Shown piece after piece: positions 5,097 to 11,229 of a stretch of DNA of 11,229 nucleotides (positions are counted from its first letter, which is position 1; each line of letters starts with the position of its first letter). Position numbers and translations under genes: made by a program. Origin of the DNA: an uncultured Clostridia bacterium (lineage in GTDB: Bacteria; Bacillota; Clostridia; Lachnospirales; Lachnospiraceae); assembly GCA_946620335.1 (NCBI GenBank), contig CAMONF010000147.1, positions 1 through 11,229 of the forward strand. Direction: 5' to 3'. The notes under the pieces are model-generated. The model was given only the letters and a program-made list of their open reading frames with translations, ran no database searches and was not told the DNA's origin.

Positions 5097-8000
5097 ATGA
5101 TGGATAACTTCGATTATGCTCTGGTGAAAAATCCGGAATGCTTCAAGATTAATGTAATACCGGCCCACTCGGACCACATCGCCGGCGCCACGCCGGCGGA
5201 GGCCCGCGCCCAGGAATCCTCCTTCAGGGTCTCCCTGAACGGCGTCTGGCGTTTCCACTACGCCAAGAACTACGGACAGACCGTCGCCGGCTTTGAGAAA
5301 AATGAATACAATTCCGACGGCTGGGACCGGATCCGCGTCCCGGCCCACATCCAGCTGGAGGGGTACGACACCCCGGTCTATGTGAACACCCAGTATCCCT
5401 GGGACGGCCACGAGGACGTGCTGCCCCCGGACCTGCCGGAGAAATTCAACCCGGTGGCCAGCTACATCAAGTATTTTGAGCTGCCTGCGGGGTGGGAGTG
5501 GAAGCCGGTCTTCATTTCCTTCGAGGGCGTGGAGAGCGGGTTCGCCCTCTGGCTGAATGGCGCCTTCGTTGGTTACAGCGAGGACACCTTTTCGACCTCT
5601 GAGTTTGACCTGACTCCCTATGTTCGCCCCGGCGTCAACAAGCTGGCGGTCCAGGTCTTCAAGTGGACGGCCTCCTCCTGGCTGGAGGACCAGGACTTCT
5701 TCCGGTTCTCGGGCATTTTCCGGGACGTGTGGCTTTTTACGAAGCCGGCGGTCCACCTGGAGGACCTTCGCGTCCGCGCCACGTTGGACGATGATTATAA
5801 GGACGGCAGGCTGGAGCTCACCATGAAGCTGACCGCGGCCGGCGGAAGCGTCGCATACACCCTGGAGAAGGACGGGACCACTGTGCTCACAGGCATCGCG
5901 CCCTGCCTCCCGCCGGAGGAAGAGCCGGAGACCGCTGCGGACGGAGTGCAGGCACCGGCTGAGTATGTGCCTGCCGCCGTGGCCCTTGTCACGGCAACAG
6001 TCGAAGGCCCTGACAGGTGGAGCGCCGAGGATCCCCAGCTCTACGACCTGACCCTCGAGGTCCGCGACGAGGACGGCACTCCGCTGGAGTACGTCTGCGA
6101 GAAGGTCGGTTTCCGCCGCTTTGAGATGAAGGACGGCCTCATGCTCATAAACGGCCGCCGGATCGTCTTTAACGGCGTGAACCGGCACGAATTCTCCTGC
6201 CTGAACGGCCGCCGTGTGACGGAGGAGGAGGTCAGAAATGACGTCATTCTCATGAAACGCCACAACATCAACGCCGTCCGCACCTCCCACTACCCGGACG
6301 CCCGCTGGCTCTACCGCCTCTGCGACGAGTACGGCGTCTACATGATCGCCGAGACCAACCTGGAGACCCACGGCCTCTGGAACCGCTACATGCGGGGGCA
6401 GGATCCGCTGGAGAAACTGGTGCCCGGCGACCGGCAGGAGTATCTGGGGATGCTGCTGGACCGGGCCAACGATAACTTCGCGGCAAATAAGAACCATCCC
6501 GCCGTCCTCATCTGGTCTGTCGGCAACGAATCCTTTGGCGGGTCGGTCATCATGGAGATGACCAATTTCTTGCACCGGGTGGATCCGGACAGGCTGGTCC
6601 ATTACGAGAGCTGTGTCCACGACCCGCGTTACCCGGATATCACGGACATGTATTCCCAGATGTACACGCCGGCAGCGGGCGTAGAGCAGTATCTGAAGGA
6701 GCACAAGGAGAAACCCTTTATCCTCTGCGAGTACACCCACTCCATGGGCAATTCCAACGGCGCCATGCACAAGTACACCGACCTGGCCAAGCGGGAGATG
6801 CGCTACCAGGGCGGCTTCATCTGGGACTACGTGGACCAGACCCTCCTGAAAAAGAACCGCTTCGGGGAGGAATTCATGGCCTACGGCGGCGACCACGACG
6901 AGCGGCCGACCGACTACGATTTCAGCGCCAACGGCATCCTGACCGCGGAGCACAAGCCCTACGGGAAGATCCAGGAGGTCAAGTTCAACTACCAGGGGCT
7001 TGCGGCTTTCGTGGAGGGGAGCGCCGTCCGTATCGTCAATTATAACCTCTTTACGAACAGCGCGGCTTTTGACTGCCTCGTGACCGTGGAGAAGGAGGGC
7101 TGCCTTCTGGAGAGGAAGCCCCTTCTCACCGATGTTCCGGCGGGAGAGGAGCGGACGTATGCGCTGCCGGTCTCAAGGCAGACAGCGCCGGGCGAATACG
7201 CCGTCACCGTCTCCTTCCGCCTTCGGGAGGACACCCTCTGGGCGGAACGGGGTTATGAGGTTGCCTTCGGACAAGGCACCTATCGCGTGGAAGGGAAGCC
7301 TGCCACCCACAAGGGGCTTTTCTTCAAGGTCCTGCCCTGCAGCGACAACATCGGCGTCTCCGGCGATGACTTCGAAATCGTCTTCGGCGGCGCCAGAGGC
7401 GGCTTGGTTTCTTACCGCTATGCGGGTGTCGAACTCATCGACACGGTCCCCCGGGTCAATTTCTGGCGGGCCATGACCCAGAACGACACCGGCAACCGGC
7501 TGGGCGCCAGGTATGGAATCTGGAAGCTGGCCAGTTTGTATGAGAGCCACCTGCCCGTGGAAATGACCTCCTTCGAGGAGATGTACCGCTATCCGATCGT
7601 GGACCAGGGGGAGGATTTCATTTCCCTGACCTGGCGGAGGTGCCTGCCGACCCGGCCGGAGACCTTCTGCCTCGTCACCTACACGGTCTACCCGGACGGC
7701 ACGGTGCGCGTCAGCATGGACTGCACGCCGGGCGAGGGCCTGCCGCCCATGCCCGAGTTCGGTATGCTCTTTAAAATGAAAGCCGACTACGACCACGTCA
7801 CCTGGTACGGCTACGGCCCCGAGGAGAACTACTGCGACCGGTGCCGCGGCGCCAGACTGGGCGTCTATAAGAGGCAGGTCAAGGATATGATGGAGCCCTA
7901 CATCGTGCCCCAGGAGTGCGGCAACCGGACCGGCGTCCGCTGGGCCGCCGTTACCGACAGAAGGGGCCGGGGCCTGCGCTTCGAGGCGGAGGAGCCGATG

Positions 8001-8210
8001 GATTTCTCGGCCCTGCCCTACACCCCGGAGCAGCTGGAGGAGGCCCAGCATCCCTACGAGCTGCCGCCCGTCCATCGGACCGTGATCCGGTGCTCCATGA
8101 AGCAGATGGGTATCGCCGGGGATGACACCTGGGGCGCCAGGACCCACGAGGAGTACCTGCTGCCGGCGGGAGAGAGGCTGCATTTCGCCTTCTCCTTCAA
8201 GGGAATTTGA
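5097..8210 (+). CDS. lacZ: GH2 beta-galactosidase, LacZ type
   Basis: A 1037-residue glycoside hydrolase family 2 enzyme, close in length to E. coli LacZ (1024), that hydrolyses lactose and related beta-galactosides. It has the LacZ order: sugar-binding jelly roll (about 35-220, with FEGVESGFALWLNG and WLEDQDFFRFSGIFRDV), two immunoglobulin-like domains around a TIM barrel (about 345-625), and a C-terminal Bgal_small_N domain (VNFWRAMTQNDTG to MGIAGDDTWGARTHEEY). The acid/base is E478 in WSVGNES and the nucleophile is E545 in LCEYTHSMGNSNG. The GH2 signature AVRTSHYPD is present. There is no signal peptide, so it is cytoplasmic. ATG 5097 (or the adjacent ATG 5100) follows AGGAG. ATG 5061 has poor spacing and adds a non-conserved stretch. 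No lactose permease is adjacent. The nearby PTS would deliver a phosphorylated sugar, which LacZ does not normally cut, so a direct pathway link is doubtful. Confidence 0.95.
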   Translation: MMDNFDYALVKNPECFKINVIPAHSDHIAGATPAEARAQESSFRVSLNGVWRFHYAKNYGQTVAGFEKNEYNSDGWDRIRVPAHIQLEGYDTPVYVNTQYPWDGHEDVLPPDLPEKFNPVASYIKYFELPAGWEWKPVFISFEGVESGFALWLNGAFVGYSEDTFSTSEFDLTPYVRPGVNKLAVQVFKWTASSWLEDQDFFRFSGIFRDVWLFTKPAVHLEDLRVRATLDDDYKDGRLELTMKLTAAGGSVAYTLEKDGTTVLTGIAPCLPPEEEPETAADGVQAPAEYVPAAVALVTATVEGPDRWSAEDPQLYDLTLEVRDEDGTPLEYVCEKVGFRRFEMKDGLMLINGRRIVFNGVNRHEFSCLNGRRVTEEEVRNDVILMKRHNINAVRTSHYPDARWLYRLCDEYGVYMIAETNLETHGLWNRYMRGQDPLEKLVPGDRQEYLGMLLDRANDNFAANKNHPAVLIWSVGNESFGGSVIMEMTNFLHRVDPDRLVHYESCVHDPRYPDITDMYSQMYTPAAGVEQYLKEHKEKPFILCEYTHSMGNSNGAMHKYTDLAKREMRYQGGFIWDYVDQTLLKKNRFGEEFMAYGGDHDERPTDYDFSANGILTAEHKPYGKIQEVKFNYQGLAAFVEGSAVRIVNYNLFTNSAAFDCLVTVEKEGCLLERKPLLTDVPAGEERTYALPVSRQTAPGEYAVTVSFRLREDTLWAERGYEVAFGQGTYRVEGKPATHKGLFFKVLPCSDNIGVSGDDFEIVFGGARGGLVSYRYAGVELIDTVPRVNFWRAMTQNDTGNRLGARYGIWKLASLYESHLPVEMTSFEEMYRYPIVDQGEDFISLTWRRCLPTRPETFCLVTYTVYPDGTVRVSMDCTPGEGLPPMPEFGMLFKMKADYDHVTWYGYGPEENYCDRCRGARLGVYKRQVKDMMEPYIVPQECGNRTGVRWAAVTDRRGRGLRFEAEEPMDFSALPYTPEQLEEAQHPYELPPVHRTVIRCSMKQMGIAGDDTWGARTHEEYLLPAGERLHFAFSFKGI

Positions 8211-8422
8211 CAGAATTGCCAGGGGCCTTGCACCGCGGGCAGGCAATGGTCTACGGCGCAAGGCATTGCGGCGGGATGCCGCGTTTGCGGGTGAGGAGGC
8301 TGCTTCCATTTCAGAAGCCGCCTCTACTGAGCGCCTGCGAGATGTCACGTTTGCGGGTGAGGAGCCGGATACGAAACCTGTCGGAAGGGCCTTTAGGTAT
8401 CCCCTGCCGGATGGAAAAGCAT
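8211..8422. other. Intergenic region after lacZ, dyad-rich, no convincing gene
   Basis: This stretch separates lacZ from the thrH promoter. It contains a spaced dyad ATTGCC (8215-8220)/GGCAAT (8242-8247), a hairpin GCGGC (8268-8272)/GCCGC (8278-8282), and a hairpin between the two direct-repeat copies (GAGGCTGCTTC at 8296-8306 with GAAGCCGCCTC downstream, one mismatch). Either of the first two could end the lacZ transcript, but neither has a T-run. An open frame (8122-8502, plus) crosses it but overlaps the lacZ end, lacks a ribosome site and matches no family I know, so I do not call a gene. Confidence 0.5.
8275..8364. repeat. Pair of 24-bp direct repeats, 66-bp period
   Basis: GATG-NNN-CGTTTGCGGGTGAGGAG occurs at 8275-8298 and 8341-8364. 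The last 17 bp are identical and the whole unit matches 22 of 24. The 42 bp after each copy are not alike, so this is not a simple tandem duplication. The copies flank an imperfect hairpin. The function is unknown: it could be a dispersed repeat, paired protein sites or a remnant. Confidence 0.6.
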
Positions 8423-8450
8423 TTGCCTTTGGCCGGATTTGTGGTAAGAT
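8423..8450 (+). promoter_or_regulatory. Probable thrH promoter
   Basis: TTGCCT (8423-8428) and TAAGAT (8445-8450) are separated by 16 bp, with a start near 8457 and a leader of about 60 nt. The leader has a small dyad, CGGG-ATGT-CCCG, near 8475-8486, and then the ribosome site AGGAGGA (8507-8513), 5 nt before ATG 8519. Confidence 0.55.
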
Positions 8451-8518
8451 AGCCTTAACTGAGCCTCGGAAGGACGGGATGTCCCGCCTGGGCCGACTTT
8501 AGTCTTAGGAGGATTGCT

Positions 8519-9118
8519 ATGAATATCGTTTGTCTTGACATGGAGGGCGTTCTGGTCCCTGAAATCTGGATCGCCTTTTCCGAGGCCACCGGCATTCCGG
8601 AGCTGCGCCGGACGACCCGGGACGAACCGGATTACGATAAGCTCATGAAGTATCGGATTGCCATCCTGAAGGAGCACGGGCTGGGGCTCAAGGAGATCCA
8701 GGCCACCATCGCCACCATCGATCCGCTTCCCGGAGCCAAGGAGTTCCTGGATGACCTCAGGACCGACACCCAGGTCGTCATTTTGTCGGACACCTTCACC
8801 CAGTTCGCCATGCCTCTCATGAAGAAGCTGGGCTATCCCTCCCTCTTCTGCAACGAGCTGGTGGTAGGGGAGAACGGCGAGATCGTCGACTATAAGATGC
8901 GCTGTAAACAGTCCAAGCTCACCACCGTGAAGGCCCTTCAGTCCTGCGGCTTCGAGACCATCGCGGCCGGCGACAGCCACAATGACCTGGCCATGATCCT
9001 GGCCTCCAAGGCCGGCTTCCTCTTCAAGAGCACCGAGGCCATCAAGGCGGAGCACCCTGAGCTGCCCGCCTATGAGGAATTCGACGACCTGCTGGCGGCC
9101 ATTCGCGCTGCCCTGTAA
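8519..9118 (+). CDS. thrH: ThrH: phosphoserine phosphatase / homoserine phosphotransferase
   Basis: A 199-residue HAD enzyme that closely follows Pseudomonas ThrH (about 205 residues). Shared segments include CLDMEGVLVPEIWIAF at the N-terminus, TTRDEPDYDKLMK, VVILSDTF and AAGDSHNDLAM. The nucleophile is D7. E9 sits where most HAD phosphatases have the second Asp, as in ThrH and SerB-like enzymes. Motif II is S90, motif III probably K133, and motif IV is G151-D156. ThrH hydrolyses phosphoserine and can transfer the phosphate to homoserine, linking serine and threonine synthesis. Whether this copy does both is inferred. The start has an excellent AGGAGGA site. It has its own probable promoter and is followed by a dyad-rich gap with a terminator, so it may be monocistronic. 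No ser or thr biosynthesis gene is adjacent. Confidence 0.9.
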   Translation: MNIVCLDMEGVLVPEIWIAFSEATGIPELRRTTRDEPDYDKLMKYRIAILKEHGLGLKEIQATIATIDPLPGAKEFLDDLRTDTQVVILSDTFTQFAMPLMKKLGYPSLFCNELVVGENGEIVDYKMRCKQSKLTTVKALQSCGFETIAAGDSHNDLAMILASKAGFLFKSTEAIKAEHPELPAYEEFDDLLAAIRAAL

Positions 9119-9125
9119 AGGCGTT

Positions 9126-9217
9126 TCCCGTCCGTCCGGGGAGCGAAAGCGTGAGGCCCCTGACGGGATTCAGTTACAGCAGCTGTACCTGTCACTTTGT
9201 TCACAAGAACTGTAAAG
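9126..9217 (+). other. Dyad-rich, possibly structured RNA region after thrH
   Basis: Several dyads are packed in front of a terminator. TCCCGTC (9126-9132) pairs with GACGGGA (9162-9168) and encloses GGGG (9138-9141)/CCCC (9157-9160) and a GC-GAAA-GC tip. TACAGC-A-GCTGTA is a 13-nt palindrome (9175-9187). GTTC (9199-9202)/GAAC (9207-9210) is extended by CTTT (9195-9198)/AAAG (9214-9217). The last AAAG overlaps the base of the terminator hairpin, so the two could compete. It may be the thrH 3' untranslated region or an attenuating leader of the next operon. I recognise no known riboswitch. Confidence 0.4.
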
Positions 9218-9240
9218 CCCTGGCCTGTCCGGGGTTTTTT
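9217..9240 (+). terminator. Intrinsic terminator upstream of the PLC-family gene
   Basis: CCCTGG (9218-9223) pairs with CCGGGG (9229-9234), one pair being a G-T wobble, across a CCTGT loop. Six Ts follow (9235-9240). It is 99 nt after the thrH stop and 51 nt before the next start codon, so it either ends thrH transcription or attenuates the following operon. Confidence 0.75.
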
Positions 9241-9291
9241 CAACCGTCGGACCCGGCTGCGCGAGTCGCGCCGGAAAGAAGGAGAGAAGCC

Positions 9292-10119
9292 ATGCCAACC
9301 ACCTACACCCACGACCGGTTCGGTACGGACGTCCTGGCCGCCATGCCGGAGGACGACCGGATCCGGATCTCGGAGGACCTGGACCTTTTTATGATCGGTC
9401 TTCAGGGACCGGACATCCTCTTTTACTACAAGCCCTTTGTGAAGAACAAGATTGTCGCCCTGGGGCATTTTCTCCACGATCAGCCCGGCAGGTATTTCTT
9501 TGGAAATGCAGCCCGCCGCCTCTTTTCCGGTTCCTGCCCTCCCGGGGAGGCGGAACTCTCCTACATCTGCGGCTGTCTCGCCCACTATGCCCTGGACGTG
9601 GTATGCCACCCGGACATCGTGGCCTTTGAGCAAAGCTCCGGCGTCACCCATGCGGAAATCGAGGGGGAGTTCGACCGGTATCTCCTGGTCACCGACGGCT
9701 ATGACCCGGTCAGAGCCGTGCTGACCGGGAACTTCCACCCGTCCAGCAGGGCCGCGAAGGCCATCGCGCCCTTCTACAAGGGGGTGACGGAGCGGGGGAT
9801 CCTCAAGTCGCTGGATGGGTTCATTTCCTTCAATAAGATAGTGCGGGCGCCCGGGAAGGCAAAGCGCGCTTTTCTGAACGGGGCGCTTCGGGCGGTCGGC
9901 AAGTACGACAGCTTCCACGGCCACATCATAAACCTTGCTCCCAACCCCCTCTGTGAGGAGAGCAACCGGATCCTGATGGGACGGTACGAGGAGGCGCTTC
10001 CGGTGGCGGTGGACCTCATCCACAGATTCCTGGCCACCAAGGGCAGAGACGTGAACACGGACGATTTTTACGACTACGATTTTCTGGGCATCCCAAGGGA
10101 CGGACAGGAGGGGAAATAA
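9292..10119 (+). CDS. Zinc-dependent phospholipase C family protein (PF00882 type)
   Basis: A 275-residue protein with the layout of the PF00882 family. It has the MPTTYTH N-terminus (H7), GPD (D41), GHFLHD (H59, H62) and AHYALDVVCHP (H98, D102, H106), the His/Asp set expected to hold metal ions. The family is named after clostridial alpha-toxin-like phospholipases C, but this member has no signal peptide and no lipid-binding C2 domain. It is probably a cytoplasmic metal-dependent phosphoesterase with an unknown substrate. The C-terminal half (about 130-275) is less conserved and I cannot assign motifs in it. The start is ATG 9292, with AAGGAG 7 nt upstream. An in-frame ORF extends back to 9151 but would cross the terminator. 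maf begins 4 nt after its stop, so the two are very likely one operon. Confidence 0.85.
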   Translation: MPTTYTHDRFGTDVLAAMPEDDRIRISEDLDLFMIGLQGPDILFYYKPFVKNKIVALGHFLHDQPGRYFFGNAARRLFSGSCPPGEAELSYICGCLAHYALDVVCHPDIVAFEQSSGVTHAEIEGEFDRYLLVTDGYDPVRAVLTGNFHPSSRAAKAIAPFYKGVTERGILKSLDGFISFNKIVRAPGKAKRAFLNGALRAVGKYDSFHGHIINLAPNPLCEESNRILMGRYEEALPVAVDLIHRFLATKGRDVNTDDFYDYDFLGIPRDGQEGK

Positions 10120-10123
10120 GAAC

Positions 10124-10744
10124 ATGGACATGAAGATCATTCTGGCCTCAGGCTCGCCCCGGCGGCGGGAGCTCCTCAACCAGATCGGCCTTGACTACGA
10201 GGTCATGGTCTCGGAGGCGGCGGAGGTGACCCAGGCCACGGAGCCGGCGGAAATCTGCCGGGAGCTGGCCTGCCTGAAAGCCAGGGACGTGGCCGCGACC
10301 CTCGCGCGCGAAGCTTCGGAGAAGACCGGGGAGGACGGCGCGCGGAAAGGACACACCCTCGTCATCGGCTCCGACACCATCGTGGCGGCGGACGGGCGGA
10401 TCCTCGGAAAGCCGGCGGACCGGGAGGACGCGCGGCGGATGCTCCGCCTCATTTCCGGGCGGGAGCACCAGGTCTACACCGGGGTCGCTGCCGTGGAAAT
10501 GGATGGAGGGGAGATCGTTTCGGAGACTTCCTTCACGGACGCGACGGATGTTTACGTTTCCCAGCTCACAGAGGCGGACATAGGTTGGTACCTCTCGACG
10601 GGCGAGCCTTTTGACAAGGCCGGCGCCTATGGGATACAGGGGTATTTCGCCCGTTTCGTGGAAAAGATCGACGGGGACTACAACACCGTCGTCGGCCTGC
10701 CGGTCGGAAGGCTCTGGCGGGATATAATCAGGCATTACAAATGA
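10124..10744 (+). CDS. maf: Maf family nucleoside triphosphate pyrophosphatase
   Basis: A 206-residue Maf protein (usual length about 190-205). It cleaves non-canonical or pyrimidine nucleoside triphosphates to monophosphates and is tied to septum control and house-cleaning. Motifs are LASGSPRRRELL (residues 7-18), GSDTIVAADGRILGKP (D84, K96), SGREHQVYTG (111-120) and GEPFDKAGAYGIQGYFARFVEKI near the C-terminus. SDTIV (not SDQ) points to the dTTP/UTP-type YhdE subgroup over the YceF (m7GTP) subgroup. A short poly-charged insert (about 62-76, SEKTGEDGARKGH) extends the loop before D84. The AGGAGG at 10106-10111 is 12 nt before ATG 10124, longer than ideal, and the ATG at 10130 is farther still, so 10124 is chosen. 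Translation is probably coupled to the upstream PLC-family gene. Confidence 0.93.
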   Translation: MDMKIILASGSPRRRELLNQIGLDYEVMVSEAAEVTQATEPAEICRELACLKARDVAATLAREASEKTGEDGARKGHTLVIGSDTIVAADGRILGKPADREDARRMLRLISGREHQVYTGVAAVEMDGGEIVSETSFTDATDVYVSQLTEADIGWYLSTGEPFDKAGAYGIQGYFARFVEKIDGDYNTVVGLPVGRLWRDIIRHYK

Positions 10745-10792
10745 AGACATGGCCGCTCCATAGCAGCTGCGTCACTGAACACGATAGGTAAA

Positions 10793-10812
10793 GGGCCCGC
10801 CCGTCGGGCACC
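10793..10812 (+). other. Short GC hairpin between maf and the aminopeptidase gene
   Basis: GCCCG (10795-10799) pairs with CGGGC (10805-10809) across a CCCGT loop, extended by GG/CC over a bulged A. No T-run follows, so termination after maf is uncertain. Downstream, TATAAA (10818-10823) is -10-like, but I see no fitting -35. Confidence 0.35.
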
Positions 10813-10849
10813 CAGACTATAAATATTGCTTAAGATAAGGAGATATCAG

Positions 10850-11229
10850 ATGATCAGAAGAAATGTATGGGCCAACAACACCCATGAGGAAAACCGCGAG
10901 GCCATGCGCTTCGCCGAGGATTACAAGCTTTTCCTGGACAACGCCAAGACCGAGCGCGAGGCTGTTGATGCCATCGTGAACGAGGCCGAGGCCAACGGCT
11001 TCAAGGAGCTTTCCGCCCTGATCGAGGCCGGCACACCGCTCAAGGCCGGCGACAAGGTCTATTCCGTCTGGATGAACAAGTCCGTCGCCCTCTTCAAGCT
11101 GGGCAGCCAGCCCATGGAGAAGGGCATGAACATCCTTGGCGCCCACATCGACTCCCCCCGCTGCGACGTCAAGCAGAATCCCCTCTATGAGGACAGCTGC
11201 CTGGCCTACCTGGACACCCACTACTACGG
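10850..11229 (+). CDS. M18 family aminopeptidase, 3' end missing
   Basis: The first 126 residues of a peptidase family M18 (aspartyl aminopeptidase-like) enzyme. The gene is cut by the window edge, and a full-length member would have about 450-480 residues. The visible family marks are NVWANNTHEE near the start, VWMNKSVALF, and the metal-binding segment LGAHIDSPRCDVKQNPLYED with H99 and D101, ending in YLDTHYYG. The family removes N-terminal residues from cytoplasmic peptides using two zinc ions and forms large tetrahedral oligomers. The start is ATG 10850, with AAGGAG 7 nt upstream. Codon use is strongly biased (GCC, GGC, AAG, ATC), as in the PTS gene, consistent with high expression. It begins 105 bp after maf and may have its own promoter. 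Confidence 0.9.
   Translation, partial: MIRRNVWANNTHEENREAMRFAEDYKLFLDNAKTEREAVDAIVNEAEANGFKELSALIEAGTPLKAGDKVYSVWMNKSVALFKLGSQPMEKGMNILGAHIDSPRCDVKQNPLYEDSCLAYLDTHYY

Noticed and set aside
5049..6953. 634-residue minus-strand open frame opposite lacZ
   Set aside because: It lies entirely over the GH2 gene, whose domains and catalytic residues are intact. The antisense protein is low-complexity (Val/Leu/Gly/Arg/His-rich), matches no family, and results from the GC-rich codon pattern.
8262..8269. GGCATTGC shared with the lacZ upstream dyad (5012-5019)
   Set aside because: The match is only 8 bp, without the surrounding GGACAAT arms, so chance is sufficient.
7173..8348. 391-residue minus-strand open frame opposite the lacZ 3' end
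   Set aside because: It shadows the Bgal_small_N domain coding region, and no recognisable motif or start signal is seen.
8122..8502. 126-residue plus-strand open frame spanning the lacZ end and the intergenic repeat
   Set aside because: It starts inside lacZ, lacks a ribosome site, would cover the thrH promoter, and resembles no known family. The AFAGEE repeat is better treated as a DNA repeat.
9151..9291. Upstream extension of the PLC-family protein
   Set aside because: It would pass through the intrinsic terminator and precede the conserved MPTTYTH start, which has its own AAGGAG site.
9070..10179. 369-residue minus-strand open frame opposite the PLC-family gene
   Set aside because: It overlaps the terminator region and a gene with clear family motifs, and has no ribosome site or domain.
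1..11229. CRISPR, tRNA, rRNA, phage or transposase genes
   Set aside because: I saw no regular spacer array, tRNA- or rRNA-like sequence, integrase or transposase motif on either strand.

Overview
The window looks like a GC-rich member of the Clostridia, most likely Lachnospiraceae. The reasons are strong AGGAGG-type ribosome sites, a consensus sigma-A promoter followed by a cre/LacI-type operator, a Glc-family PTS permease, YlmH, and an M18 aminopeptidase of the clostridial type. This placement is inferred from gene content, not from a marker gene.

Left part (1-3992): a sugar-uptake cassette. It holds the 3' portion of a LacI-family repressor, a Cof-type HAD phosphatase, and a complete PTS enzyme IIBCA of the sucrose-like branch. 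The PTS gene has its own promoter (TTTACA, 17 bp, TATAAT) with a perfect cre/LacI-type operator just downstream of the -10, so the neighbouring LacI protein or CcpA (or both) probably controls it. An intrinsic terminator closes the cassette. The HAD gene is bracketed by two REP-like palindromes that share a GGGGACAGT core.

Middle part (4067-8210): ylmH (S4-domain RNA-binding protein, minus strand) is divergent from a large cytoplasmic GH2 beta-galactosidase of LacZ type. The 184-bp divergent region carries a dyad that overlaps a possible -35 of the lacZ-like gene. No lactose permease or dedicated regulator is next to it.

Right part (8211-11229): an intergenic stretch of about 300 bp with a 24-bp direct repeat and a promoter, then thrH (HAD phosphoserine phosphatase/homoserine phosphotransferase type). 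A dyad-rich 173-bp gap with an intrinsic terminator follows. After it come a PF00882-type (zinc-dependent phospholipase C family) protein and maf, 4 nt apart and probably one operon. The 5' part of an M18 aminopeptidase runs off the window end. This half is housekeeping and salvage metabolism with no obvious single pathway.

I found no phage, transposase, CRISPR, tRNA or rRNA. No clearly new multi-gene system is visible. The most notable signals are non-coding: the REP-like pair, the operator architecture, the repeat and dyads before and after thrH, and the dyad between ylmH and lacZ.
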